From the NCBI RefSeq assembly GCF_036320965.1, contig NC_092225.1, positions 56,352,424-56,416,423 on the forward strand: a stretch of DNA of 64,000 bases. The letters run 5' to 3'. The position numbers were made by a program, and so were the translations under genes. Below, in pieces: positions 21,513 to 32,791 of the stretch (positions within the stretch are counted from its first letter, which is position 1; each line of letters opens with the position of its first letter). A model generated the notes under the pieces. The model had not been told where the DNA came from. It did no database searches and saw nothing but the letters and a program-made list of their open reading frames with translations. Source of the DNA: Panulirus ornatus. Taxonomy: Eukaryota > Arthropoda > Malacostraca > Decapoda > Palinuridae.

Positions 21513-21671
21513 GGGGGGGGGGGCACGATGGTGAAGTGGTAGCATGGTGTTCGACACCCCATTAGGTCTCTTGGCTCCACGCCCTGTGGGCCGGTCGGAG
21601 TTGTGGTCAGTCTAGGTTTGGAGGAGTAAGTCGGGGTCACTAAGTCTGTGTGATGAAAAAAAAAAAAAAGT
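21513..21671 (+). other. possible A-tailed tRNA-like element
   Basis: After a G-run comes 'gatggtgaagtggtagc', which resembles a pol III A box. The element ends in an A14 run. A TTCGA motif lies too close to the A box to be its B box, so the assignment is weak. Confidence 0.25.
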
Positions 21672-21721
21672 GAGGAGCGACCTTAGACTTTTAAGATGCT
21701 GCTCTGGTTATGAGACACGTG

Positions 21722-21936
21722 TGTACAGTCTCCCCAAAAAAGTATCTACCAGCCCTGGCTTGAAGTTTCTAATCATTTACAACTGGTCGATTGAGATTAA
21801 CACTTGACTCTGTTGTCAACCTGAAGCAGTTTACAACTGCATCAGGTTGGCAACAAAGTTGTCTCGGTCGGCCAGTTGTAAATTATTAGTAACTTCAGCC
21901 CCTGGTGGCAGATAATTTTTTGGGAGAGTGTACATT
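21722..21936. repeat. imperfect inverted repeat with ~105-nt arms
   Basis: The left arm (about 21722-21833) starts TGTACAGTCTCCCC; the right arm read backwards (about 21936-21834) starts TGTACACTCTCCC. The arms align through 'tttacaactgg' and 'caacctga.gcagtt' at roughly 75-80 percent by eye, with a ~9-nt gap. The two arms meet with almost no spacer, so a single strand could fold into a long hairpin. Confidence 0.75.
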
Positions 21937-22085
21937 GGTCGGTATATGTGCCCATCGTGTGATATATGTGTGATACAGACTCTGGTCTGTAATTGTGCTT
22001 CAGCTTCTCTTAATGAAGTTATCTGAACACTAGATTCGAAATATTTGGATTTGTTCGCAAGGAAATCTTCATCTAAGGCTCCCAT
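21831..22085 (-). pseudogene. unrecognised coding-like fragment overlapping an inverted repeat
   Basis: An 84-codon frame with a protein-like composition (charged residues, few low-complexity stretches), including SLREAEAQLQTR and MYTLPKNYLPPG. The frame is open upstream of the ATG into a (TAA)n array. The opposite arm of the inverted repeat encodes, on the plus strand, the similar VYSLPKKYLPAL before a stop. I do not recognise the family. Similarity at the amino-acid level between the arms suggests both derive from one coding sequence, now broken. Confidence 0.35.
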
Positions 22086-22107
22086 GTACGCTTTATGTAG
22101 CCCGTAA

Positions 22108-22131
22108 TTTAATAATAAAATAATAATAATA

Positions 22132-22162
<31 letters not shown>

Positions 22163-22182
22163 AATAATAATAATAATAATAA
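22108..22182. repeat. (TAA)n microsatellite
   Basis: AAT/TAA units with minor interruptions, just beyond the coding-like fragment at 21.8-22.1 kb. Confidence 0.9.
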
Positions 22183-23140
22183 AAGGATCAGGTCTTTCCT
22201 GTAACATCATGACAATACTGGTAAAATCCAAGTTAGATATAAAATTCCATTATTTCAATATCTTTTTTCGCTTTAGCTTGGGTCTTTTTTGTCTCCACCT
22301 TTAGCAAAAGAGGAATATTTTCTTTGTAGATAAATTGGTTTCGGATAGCACGGACAAGGATGGATCCATGCCTATAAATCATTTCTGGCTTGTCAGGAGA
22401 GATGGGTCATTCATTTCTCCAGTGTGCTGACCTCGCCAGAGATAGAAGGTTGAACAGAAGAACACGAAGATGAACAGACGAACAAATTTGTTTGAGGATA
22501 TCTTCGCTTCAGTAACCCACCATCCACACTATATACCGTGGCTTTGACAAAGATTACCAAGTATTTCATAAACTCATCAAGTTGACATTAGCTTGGTGGA
22601 ATATATTCTCTTCAAGACCATCTTGGTTCTATGCGCAGCTGGGCTTGTGACACGTTGGGATAGTATCTGGGACTTGCACGTGAAAGTAGGTGATGCCCTT
22701 GGGACAACCAGTAGATCTTAGAACGGACGATAAGATAACGTTCCCTCGGCAGCACAGTGAAGGGGAGGAATAACTGGGTTTATGCTCCCATCTGCTCTTA
22801 GTTGTCTCGATTCTCTTGTACGGAGGAGTTACGGTAGGGCTAACATCATCAACCAGGTGTCTCGAACATCATGGCCTGTGTAATACCATGTGACGCCAAT
22901 GCTTTGTGGACAGAGATGACACATACTTCAGCACGTCCGTGGCACCGCTGCGGTAGAGTGATCATACAGTGACACACGCAACTTGAAGGCACATAACTGG
23001 TAATGTCTCACACCTCTTTTTCTTAACCCACAAAACAGCTAAATCTCATCTGTGAAGCAAGTCACAATTCCTATCAACTTTCGACGGGAGGAAAATGTCA
23101 CCTCTCCATCCTTCCCATGGCCTCACTTTATGAACTGTAT
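22183..23140. other. unique DNA, nothing recognised
   Basis: Complex sequence without repeats; a candidate place for introns or intergenic DNA, but no exon is supported. Confidence 0.55.
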
Positions 23141-23386
23141 TTAATATTCGTCAGAGTCGAATCGTTGTTCATAGTCTTGTTCCAGGTCATCAGGGGCCTT
23201 CGGGAGATCCGTCACCTTAAAATGCTGTTGGAACATCGAGTGACTCTTTTTTTTACCCATCACCTTATACGTGTTCTCGGGAGCCTGGAAGCCAGTCTCT
23301 CTGCGTAATGTCAGAAATGCACGAGGACCACAGAGCCCACTGTGGGAAACAAACGACCGGTACTCTACATACGGGTTTCCGGGCAA
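23141..23386 (-). other. candidate C-terminal exon, unrecognised
   Basis: The minus strand encodes an acidic-ended frame (DLPKAPDDLEQDYEQRFDSDEY, shown only as a composition clue in two parts: DLPKAPDDLEQ and DYEQRFDSDEY). No AATAAA is visible shortly downstream and the start is not an ATG. Evidence is composition only. Confidence 0.18.
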
Positions 23387-23425
23387 CGTCTTTGCCTTTG
23401 CACAATCTACCCAGGTCTGAGGGCC

Positions 23426-23429
<4 letters not shown>

Positions 23430-23511
<82 letters not shown>
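23430..23511. repeat. (GA)n microsatellite
   Basis: 82-bp GA run. Confidence 0.95.
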
Positions 23512-23513
<2 letters not shown>

Positions 23514-23766
23514 CCAAACGATATGTTATCGTATCTCCTCGTTCACAGCGACACACCCCGAGGGACGCTATGCGCTACCTAACGACACCATTGTCCACTG
23601 GACCAGGATACGCCATCTCTTGCAGGCATTTCCCCAGGCGGGTCTCCCGGACGTGGGAGAGAGGCTATAAATATCAATTGTAAGTAAAATGTCATCAGAA
23701 TTTTTCCCAGACTTTCACCATCAACCTTGCGTTCACACTTGGGACGCAGTTTCTGCATGAACCTTG

Positions 23767-23774
23767 GAGAGAGA

Positions 23775-23857
<83 letters not shown>
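23767..23857. repeat. (GA)n microsatellite
   Basis: About 90 bp of GA with one GT interruption; only ~255 bp from the previous GA run. Confidence 0.95.
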
Positions 23858-23860
<3 letters not shown>

Positions 23861-24016
23861 TTCCTTGGATGATTCTTTGCAACATCCTAAGTGCTTTTAA
23901 GACATTACCTCTTTTTCGCCCGTCTAAACTACCCTGGAACTTTTTTTTCATATACCATTTTCTAATCACTTCGGCGTGACGACACGAGAACTCGAGGAGG
24001 AAATCCAAAGACTGAT

Positions 24017-24124
24017 CATTCACAGTCGTCAATACATTCACAGTCGTCAATACATTCACAGTCGTCAATACATTCACAGTCGTCAATACATTCACAGTCG
24101 TCAATACATTCACAGTCGTCAATA
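24017..24124. repeat. 18-bp minisatellite, six perfect units
   Basis: CATTCACAGTCGTCAATA is repeated six times with no differences seen, so the array is recent. Confidence 0.95.
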
Positions 24125-24504
24125 CTTCCCTAACAATCTTAGTAAAGCACGACCAAAGCGACCCGTCAAGTAAGGTGTGCACCAGATAACAGATCAGGAC
24201 CAAGATAACACAAATCTGTTACTGTTACCAAGGAATACGAACGCGTTCACCTCATTACCACCTACGTATACTGGGTCTCAAAATACGAGTAAATGAAATT
24301 CATTTTACACTTTTTGACTGGGAGCAAAGTCTACATCGCACGCCTACAAACGCCACATAAAAATTCTGGAATACTTTTAGGAAAACCTTTATCTAAAAAT
24401 GACAAAATGTGACACGACATCTGAGGTAATGGTTGGTCAGTCATCTACAGTGTAGCTGATCCTTTGAGGTTCCACTCCTCGAACGGATTACCCAGTTCTC
24501 TTAA
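24125..24504. other. unique DNA between two minisatellites
   Basis: No credible coding or structural feature. Confidence 0.6.
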
Positions 24505-25252
24505 AGATACAGTCACATGCAATATTCAGATACACATACAGTGACACACAATATTCAGATACACATACAGTGACACACAATATTCAGATACACATACAGT
24601 GACACACAATATTCAGATACACATACAGTGACACACAATATTCAGATACACATACAGTGACACAATATTCAGATACACATACAGTGACACACAATATTCA
24701 GATACACATACAGTGACACACAATATTCAGATACACATACAGTGACACACAACTCGCAATATTCAGATAAAAATACGGTAGCACGCAACATTCAGATACA
24801 GTAGGACGCAATATTCAGATACAGTAGGACGCAATATTCACCTACAGGAGCATGCAATATTCAGATACAGTAGTGAGCAATATTCAGATACAGCAGGACG
24901 CAATATTCAGATACAGTAGGATGCAATATTCAGATAAAGTAGGACGCAATATTCACCCACAGGAGCACGCAATATTCAGATACAGTGGTACGCAATATTC
25001 AGATACAGTAGGACGCAATATTCAGATACAGTAGGACGCAATATTCACCTACAGGAGCACGCAATATTCAGATACAGTAGTACGCAATATTCAGATACAG
25101 TAGTACGCAATATTCAGATACAGTAGGATGCAATATTCAGATACAGTAGGACGCAATATTCACCCACAGGAGCACGCAATATTCAGATACAGTGGTACGC
25201 AATATTCAGATACAGTAGGACGCAATATTCAGATACAGTAGGACGCAATATT
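24505..25252. repeat. 29-bp to 23-bp minisatellite transition
   Basis: The left third has 29-bp units (AATATTCAGATACACATACAG then TGACACAC split here). The right part has 23-bp units (AATATTCAGATACAGTAGG then ACGC). The short unit equals the long one minus an internal 6-bp step and with a changed end. A unit with CACCTACAGGAGC recurs at intervals of 4-5 units. Confidence 0.9.
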
Positions 25253-25593
25253 CAGGTTTCCTAAGCATGACTGTAAATCTATGACAACAGTGCAACACAT
25301 AGAAAATGGAAAGTCTGCCTCATCATCAGGTACCCAGGAGTGACCTCGTACAGCCTAGCTGTTACATGAGAGTTCAGCACCACAGGAAGCTCTGAAGATA
25401 AACCTCTCGTATGCTAAGCTTCAGCTGAGGAATAAGCTGAAAAGGTGATGCATTAGCCAGGGGGGACAGAAACGCAACGAGGAATTAACCAGGCCATCTG
25501 GTTAATAATCTGTCTGGTTAACACCGAGTTTGTGTCCTCCCGTAGAGGAGATGTTCTGCTCATTTACTGAACAGGAAAAAAAAAAATGTACTT

Positions 25594-25594
<1 letters not shown>
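25253..25594. other. unique DNA, nothing recognised
   Basis: No credible coding or structural feature. Confidence 0.6.

Positions 25595-25674
<80 letters not shown>
25595..25674. repeat. (GA)n microsatellite
   Basis: 80-bp GA run. Confidence 0.95.
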
Positions 25675-25677
<3 letters not shown>

Positions 25678-26948
25678 TTTATATCAACCGAGCAAGACGA
25701 ATATGATTACAGTATCACATGCACTACCAAAGTTCAGTCCAATACAATTCTCAATGGCCAAAACAAACCTACAATGTCCTTTCCCTAAAAAGAGACTTTT
25801 GGGTTAAGCTATAGCAAATGGTTATGCCAAGATGATTCTAACGTAATCCAAAGGTAATCCACTTGAACTGATGTAGCAACGAACACAGAGAGAAGGTTCA
25901 ACACGAAAACATAATTTCACTCTGTAGAAATCACTCCATTATCTCGCTCTTAAGTCAATGACAAAGAGGCAGCAGTGAATTTGTTACAATCGAGTCTTGA
26001 ACAACGTTCCGCAAGGAGTGATCCGAAATCTGATTTCAGGACCTACACTGAACTTTGCCCTCAGCCTCAGGCCAACCCTTCCCCCATACAACTCATGATT
26101 GTAGGGAGGGAGGAACCCCAGAGCGGAGGTTATTGATAACCAGTGTCTGCATAGCGCTGTGATTTCAGAAGACCAGATATTACTGCTGGCTACTAGGAGT
26201 TGAAGTTCCAAGTAGAAGACATATCTTCGACGTATCATCTCAAGTCTTTCGCCTTGATAAAGACGATGCACACATCAGGTCCTTGATCCTATCACTGAAT
26301 TCGCGTCTGATTGCGTAATGAGTTACTTAGCGAGTCATTTGTTTTTCTCTGTCTGGAGGTTATCTACAGCTTCGCCCGTGAGACAGAAGGTGATACTCAT
26401 CTATGATGATAACCATAATTATCCGGGGGTTCCGGCACATCAGTACAAGGTACGACACTTTTTCCCAAATCGGCCTCGCGTTAAGTTAGCGAATCGTGTG
26501 AATGACGACTTGGAGCCACATGGCCGGCCGACACCTCCACCAGTACGTGGACACACAGTGATGACCCCGAGGCCAAGACTCTACTGTACAGGTAGGGAGA
26601 TGAAAAACAATGGTAACTTGGTTCCCTACGCGTCCAACAAAACTCTACCAGTTCTATAAAGAGAAAAAGAAATAATCTAACGTAACACTGTAAAATATAG
26701 AAAATGTTTGACCCTTGCACTGAAAGTCCACGACACATATATGTATGCGAGTATTTTCTCTCTCTTTTTTTTTCAGTGCAAACCTGAAAAAAAAATATAT
26801 ATTTACTTCCGTTCGACACAAGTGAGATTGTACCACCACAGGATACAGAGGCGACGGAACGCTAGGGTTAAAGAGGGATTGTGGCATTTACGTGGGAGAT
26901 GGAATAGCACTAGTTTACAACACAATGTGTGTAACTGCTGGTGTAACT
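25675..26948. other. unique DNA with weak exon-like stretches
   Basis: A 35-codon plus-strand stretch near 25995-26094 (NNVPQGVIRNLISGPTLN) and a 113-codon frame at 26318-26659 with a donor-like CAAG/GTACG at about 26450 look mildly coding-like. Neither is recognised. Confidence 0.3.
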
Positions 26949-26971
26949 CATATATATATATATATATATAT
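26949..26971. repeat. (TA)n microsatellite
   Basis: Short TA run left of the LINE tail piece. Confidence 0.9.
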
Positions 26972-27051
26972 CCTGTAGGGTGGGGTAACTCCAGGAATGG
27001 ATGAAGGCAAGCAAGTATGAATATGTATATGTGTATATATGTATGTGCACA
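26972..27051 (+). mobile_element. LINE 3'-tail fragment between two (TA)n tracts
   Basis: A short piece reading 'gggtggggtaactccagg', then 'gaatggatgaaggcaagc' and the start of the ATGTATA-rich tail. It is bounded by (TA)n on both sides and followed immediately by a ~240-bp element. Confidence 0.55.
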
Positions 27052-27073
27052 TAATATATATATATATATATAT
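27052..27073. repeat. (TA)n microsatellite
   Basis: Short TA run between the LINE tail piece and SINE-like copy h. Confidence 0.9.
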
Positions 27074-27175
27074 ATCCCTGGGGATAGGGGAGAAAGAATA
27101 CTTCCCACGTATTCCCTGCGTGTCGTAGAAGGCGACTAAAAGGGGAGGGAGCGGGGGGCTGGAAATCCTCCCCTC

Positions 27176-27211
<36 letters not shown>

Positions 27212-27317
27212 CCAAAAGAAGGAACAGAGAAGGGGGCCAGGTGAGGATATTCCCTATGAGGCCCAGTCCTTTGTTCTTAAAGCTACCTTGCTAATGCGGG
27301 AAATGGCGAATAGTTTG

Positions 27318-27320
<3 letters not shown>
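27074..27320 (+). mobile_element. ~240-bp SINE-like element, copy h
   Basis: A full-length copy with an internal T-run of more than 30 bases (27178-27211). It lies between (TA)n tracts and in the same orientation as copy i, 70 bp away. Confidence 0.75.

Positions 27321-27388
<68 letters not shown>
27321..27388. repeat. (TA)n microsatellite
   Basis: Lies between SINE-like copies h and i. Confidence 0.95.
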
Positions 27389-27390
<2 letters not shown>

Positions 27391-27648
27391 CCCTGGGGAT
27401 AGGGGATTAAGAATACTTCCCACGTATTCCCTGCGTGTCGTAGAAGGCGACTAAAAGGGGAGGGAGCGGGGGGCTGGAAATCCTCCCTCTCGTTTTTTTT
27501 TTTTTTTCTTTTTTTTTTTTTTTTTAAATTTTCCAAAAGAAGGAACAGAGGGGGCCAGTTGAGGATATTCCAAAAAAGGCCCAGTCCTCTGTTCTTAGCG
27601 CTACCTCGCTAACGCGGGAAATGGCGAATAGTTTAAAAGAAAGAAAAG

Positions 27649-27656
<8 letters not shown>
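27389..27656 (+). mobile_element. ~240-bp SINE-like element, copy i
   Basis: A full-length copy with a long interrupted T-run in the middle. It ends GGAAATGGCGAATAG and an A/G-rich stretch, then (TA)n, and then the 3' end of LINE copy 4 on the opposite strand. Confidence 0.75.
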
Positions 27657-27733
<77 letters not shown>

Positions 27734-27741
27734 TTTTTTTT
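27657..27741. repeat. (TA)n(T)n tract
   Basis: TA run followed by a T24 run; on the minus strand it is the A/TA 3' end of LINE copy 4. Confidence 0.95.
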
Positions 27742-28818
27742 CTTTGTCGCTGTCTCCCGCGTTTGCGAGGTAGCGCAAGGAAACAGACGAAAGAATTGGC
27801 CCAACCCACCCCCATACACATGTATATACATACACGTCCACACACGCAAATATACATACCTACACAGCTTTCCATGGTTTACCCCAGACGCTTCACATGC
27901 CCTGATTCAATCCACTGACACCACGTCAACCCCGGTATACCACATCGATCCAATTCACTCTATTCCTTGCCCGCCTTTCACCCTCCTGCATGTTCAGGCC
28001 CCGATCACTCAAAATTTTTTTCACTCCGTCTTTCCACCTCCAATTTGGTCTCCCACTTCTCCTCGTTCCCTCCACCTCCGACACATATATCCTCTTGGTC
28101 AATCTTTCTTCACTCATTCTCTCCATGTGCCCAAACCATTTCAAAACACCCTCTTCTGCTCTCTCAACCACGCTCTTTTTATTTCCACACATCTCTCTTA
28201 CCCTTACATTACTTACTCGATCAAACCACCTCACACCACACATTGTCCTCAAACATCTCATTTCCAGCACATCCACCCTCCTGCGCACAACTCTATCCAT
28301 AGCCCACGCCTCGCAACCATTCAACATTTTTGGAACCACTATTCCTTCAAACATACCCATTTTTGCTTTCCGAGATAATGTTCTCGACTTCCACACATTC
28401 TTCAAGGCTCCCAGGATTTTCGCCCCCTCCCCCACCCTATGATTCACTTCCGCTTCCATGGTTCCATCCGCTGCCAGATCCACTCCCAGATATCTAAAAC
28501 ACTTTACTTCCTCCAGTTTTTCTCCATTCAAACTTACCTCCCAACTGACTTGACCCTCAACCCTACTGTACCTAATAACCTTGCTCTTATTTACATTTAC
28601 TCTTAACTTTCTTCTTTCACACACTTTACCAAACTCAGTCACCAGCTTCTGCAGTTTCTCACATGAATCAGCCACCAGCGCTGTATCATCAGCGAACAAC
28701 AACTGACTCACTTCCCAAGCTCTCTCATCCACAACAGACTTCATTCTTGCCCCTCTTTCCAAAACTTGCATTCACCTCCCTAACAACCCCATCCATAAAC
28801 AAATTAAACAACCATGGA

Positions 28819-28821
<3 letters not shown>
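27742..28821 (-). mobile_element. RTE-like LINE, 5'-truncated copy 4 (inverted)
   Basis: Read on the minus strand, the copy starts at 'ctccatgg' of motif B right beside a (TA)n tract and runs to the terminal CTCGCAAACGCGGGAGACAG block, followed by poly-A and (TA)n. It has the short tail of copies 1 and 3. A 2-bp deletion near 28770 separates the motif B region from the 281-codon frame that follows. Its 5' end faces the 5' end of copy 5 across a ~70-bp AT tract. Confidence 0.85.
27926..28771 (-). pseudogene. RT C-terminal half of LINE copy 4 (281 aa)
   Basis: The frame includes an intact motif C (LLFADDTALVA), the connecting motif D region, FRYLGVDLAADG, and the C-terminal WFGHMERM and GRPNWRWKDG blocks. 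Motifs A and B are missing or out of frame, so this is a dead 5'-truncated fragment. It differs from copy 1 at scattered residues (for example LAADG for LSADG, and MLNGCEAW for MLYGCEAW). Confidence 0.7.
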
Positions 28822-28890
<69 letters not shown>

Positions 28891-28891
28891 G
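28822..28891. repeat. (TA)n(CA)n tract
   Basis: Shared 5' boundary of the divergent LINE copies 4 and 5. Confidence 0.95.
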
Positions 28892-28907
28892 TGTTCCCTA
28901 AAGTGTG

Positions 28908-30062
28908 CGACTGAGTTTGGTAAAGTGTGTGAAAGAAGAAAGTTGAAAGTAAATGTGAATAAGAGCAAGGTTATTAGGTTCAGTAGGGTTAAGGGACAAG
29001 TTAATTAGGGGGTAAGTTTGAATAGAGAAAAACTGGAGGAAGTGAAGTGCTTTAGGTATCTGGGAGTGGACTTAGCAGCGGATGGAGCCATGGAAGCGGA
29101 AGTGAGTCACAGGATGGGAGAGGAAGCAAAGGTTCTGGGAGCGTTGAAGAATGTGTGGAGGGCAAGAACGTTATCTCGGAGAGCAAAAACGGGTATTTTG
29201 AAGGAATAGTGGTTCCAACAACGTTATATGGTTGCGCGGCATGCGCTACAGATAGGGTAGTACGGAGGAGGGTGGATGTGTTGGAAATGAAATGTTTGAG
29301 GACAACATGTTGTGTGAGGTGGTTTGTTCGAGTAATTAATGAAAGGGTAAGAGAGACGTGTGGTAATAAAAAGAGTGTGGTTGAGAGAGCAGAAGAGGGT
29401 GTATCGAAATGGTTTGGACACATGGAGAGAATGAGTATGAAAAGACTGACAAAGAGAATATATGTGTCAGAGGTGGAGGGAAGAAGGAAAAGCGGGAGAT
29501 CAAATTGGAGGTGGAAGGGAGTGAAAAAGGTTTTGAACGATCGGGGCCTGAACATGCAGGAGGGTGAAAGGCGTGCAAGAAATAGAGCAAACTGCAACGA
29601 TGTGGTATACCGGGTTCGACGCGCTGTCAATGGATTGAACCAGGGCATGTGGAGCGTCAGCGGTAAACCATGGGAAGTTTTGTGTGGCCCCTGGATGTGG
29701 AAAGGGAGCTGTGGTTTCGGTGCATTATACATGACAGCCAGAGACTGAGTGTGAACGAATGTGGCCTTTGTTGTCTTTTCCTAGCGCTACCTCGCGCGCG
29801 TGCGGGGGGGGAGGGGGTGTCATTTCATGTATGGCGGGGTGGCGACGGTAATGAATAAAGGCAGCAAGTATGAATACGTACATGTGTATATATGTATATG
29901 TCTGTGTATGTATATGTATGTATACGTTGAAATGTATAGGTATGTATATGTGCGTGTGTGGGCGTGTATATATATACATGTGTATGTGGGTGGGTTTCTC
30001 CATTCTTTCGTCTGTCTCCTTGCGCTACCTCGCTAACGCGGGAGACAGCGACAAAGTATAAT
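28908..30062 (+). mobile_element. RTE-like LINE, 5'-truncated copy 5 (old, long tail)
   Basis: This copy begins at 'gactgagtttggtaaag', just downstream of motif C, after a (TA)n/(CA)n tract. A Trp-to-stop change near 29007 and a 1-bp loss near 29195 break the frame; a 197-codon remnant (29155-29748) holds the C-terminal part. It retains the long 3' tail, including a conserved stem-loop (29785-29844), and ends with CTACCTCGCTAACGCGGG and GACAGCGACAAAGTATA. The higher divergence suggests an older insertion than copies 1, 3 and 4. Confidence 0.85.
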
Positions 30063-30504
30063 GATAGCATATATATCTTTTTTTTCTTAACAAAAGCGAA
30101 ACATGTTCCGTCTTTCATCCTTGAACGAAGCTGAACGTTGGTCGATCGCAAGATGGGAGAGTATTCCACCACTCGTAACCTAACCATTTACGGGGACCAT
30201 GTAATCAATTTGGATTTTTCTGGTTACCGACACTTTGATCCAACAATAAAAAAAAAGATATAAATAAATGAATGAATAAATAAATAAATAAACTCTGAAA
30301 CAAAATGAATAAATAAATTCTGAAACAACCTTGATGCAAATTGCTGATCCTGAACCCAAGATGCTAATGCCTCTTTCAAGTGGCTTCAGTGATAACCAAA
30401 GACGGACAGACAGACAGACAGACGGACCTTTAGATCAAACATCTTCCATATCCTTTGGAATTCCATCAGCTCTCTCGACATTTAAGGTCATTCGTAAAGT
30501 TTCC
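30063..30504. other. unique DNA, nothing recognised
   Basis: Short AAAT-rich and GACA-rich runs only. Confidence 0.6.
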
Positions 30505-30708
30505 AATCCCCTTGAAACCTCACTCATGTGGATATGCTAATCCCTTTAAAACATCACTCATGGAGGTATGCTAATCCCTTTAAAACCTCACTCATGGAGG
30601 TATGCTAATCCCTTTAAAATCTCACTTAATACGATATGCTAATCCCTCTAAAACCTCACCTGCAAAGATATGCTAATCTCTTTAAAACCTCACTTATGAG
30701 GATATGCA
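30505..30708. repeat. 34-bp minisatellite
   Basis: Six tandem units containing ATGCTAATCCCTTTAAAACC and TCACTCATGGAGGT, increasingly diverged to the right. It abuts the 18-bp satellite without spacer. Confidence 0.9.
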
Positions 30709-31897
30709 TAGCACTATCCCCTACATAGCACTATCCCCTACACAGCACTATACCCCACATAGCACTATCCCTTACATAGCACTATCCCCTTCATAGTACT
30801 ATACCCCACATAGCACTATCCCTTACATAGCACTATCCCTCTACATAGTACTATCTCCTACATAGCACTATCCCCCTACATAGCACTATTCCCCTACATA
30901 GCACTATCCCCCTACATAGCACTATCTCCCTACATAGCACTATTCCCCTACATAGCACTATTCCCCTACATAGCACTATTCCCCTACATAGTACTATCCC
31001 CTACATAGCACTATCCCCCTACATAGCACTATTCCCCTACATAGTACTATCCCCCTACATAGCACTATCTCCCTACATAGCACTATTCCCCTACATAGCA
31101 CTATTCCCCTACATAGTACTATCCCCTACATAGCAATATCCCCCTACATAGCACTATTCCCCTACATAGCACTATCTCCCTATATAGCACTATTCCCCTA
31201 CATAGCACTATCCCCCTACATAGCACTATCCCCATGTATAGTACTATCCACCTACATAGCACTATCCCCATGTATAGTACTATCCACCTACATAGCACTA
31301 TCCCCCTACATAGCACTATCCCTCTACATAGCACTATCCCCCTACATAGCATTATCCCCCTACATAGCACTATCCCCCTACATAGCACTATTCCCCTACA
31401 TAGCACTATCCCCCTACATAGCACTATTCCCCTACACAGCACTATCCCCCTACATAGCACTATCCCCCTACATAGCACTATCCCCCTACATAGCACTATC
31501 CCCATGTATAGTACTATCCACCTACATAGCACTATCCCCATGTATAGTACTATCCACCTACATAGCACTATCCCCCTACATAGCACTATCCCCATGTATA
31601 GTGCTATCCACCTACATAGCACTATCCACCTACATAGCACTATCCCCCTACATAGCACTATCCCCCTACATAGCACTATCCCCATGTATAGCACTATCCC
31701 CCTACATAGCACTATCCCCCTACATAGCACTATCCCCCTACATAGCACTATCCACCTACATAGCACTATCCCCATGTATAGTACTATCCACCTACATAGC
31801 ACTATCCCCATGTATAGTACTATCCACCTACACAGCACTATCCCCCTACAGAGCACTATCCTCCTAGATGGGACTATACCCCTACATGGCACTACGA
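30709..31897. repeat. 18-bp satellite (TAGCACTATCCCCCTACA)
   Basis: About 65 units. In the right half a variant unit carrying CCATGTATAGTACTATCCA alternates with the standard one. The 18-bp unit is divisible by three, so both strands show ~255-codon repeat frames that are not genes. Confidence 0.95.
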
Positions 31898-32005
31898 CAA
31901 CACCTACCTCACACGACTCGTTCTTCGCAACTCGAAGTAGTATTCCCCGCGGTGAGCCCTACGCGCTAGCCCTGCCATCTGGCCAAATCGCGTCGTAAGC
32001 AAGTT

Positions 32006-32065
<60 letters not shown>

Positions 32066-32068
32066 CTC
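32006..32068. repeat. (CT)n microsatellite
   Basis: CT run just after the 18-bp satellite. Confidence 0.95.
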
Positions 32069-32634
<566 letters not shown>

Positions 32635-32706
32635 CCTTTCCTCCACCTTAATCACGGTGAATTAGGATCTTTATGAGCTGCACAACGAGGTCTCTGCTAC
32701 ATCCCA

Positions 32707-32710
<4 letters not shown>

Positions 32711-32789
<79 letters not shown>
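32711..32789. repeat. (GA)n microsatellite
   Basis: 79-bp GA run; with the TC run 80 bp away it forms a potential inverted pair. Confidence 0.95.

Positions 32790-32791
<2 letters not shown>

Noticed and set aside
21513..21671. Functional tRNA gene
   Set aside because: A-box-like motif only; B-box spacing is wrong and no cloverleaf is visible.
24017..25252. CRISPR-like array
   Set aside because: Units are contiguous and vary as a minisatellite; no unique spacers, and the context is eukaryotic.
31119..31998. Two ~255-codon repeat proteins on opposite strands
   Set aside because: Products of the 18-bp satellite, whose unit length is a multiple of three.
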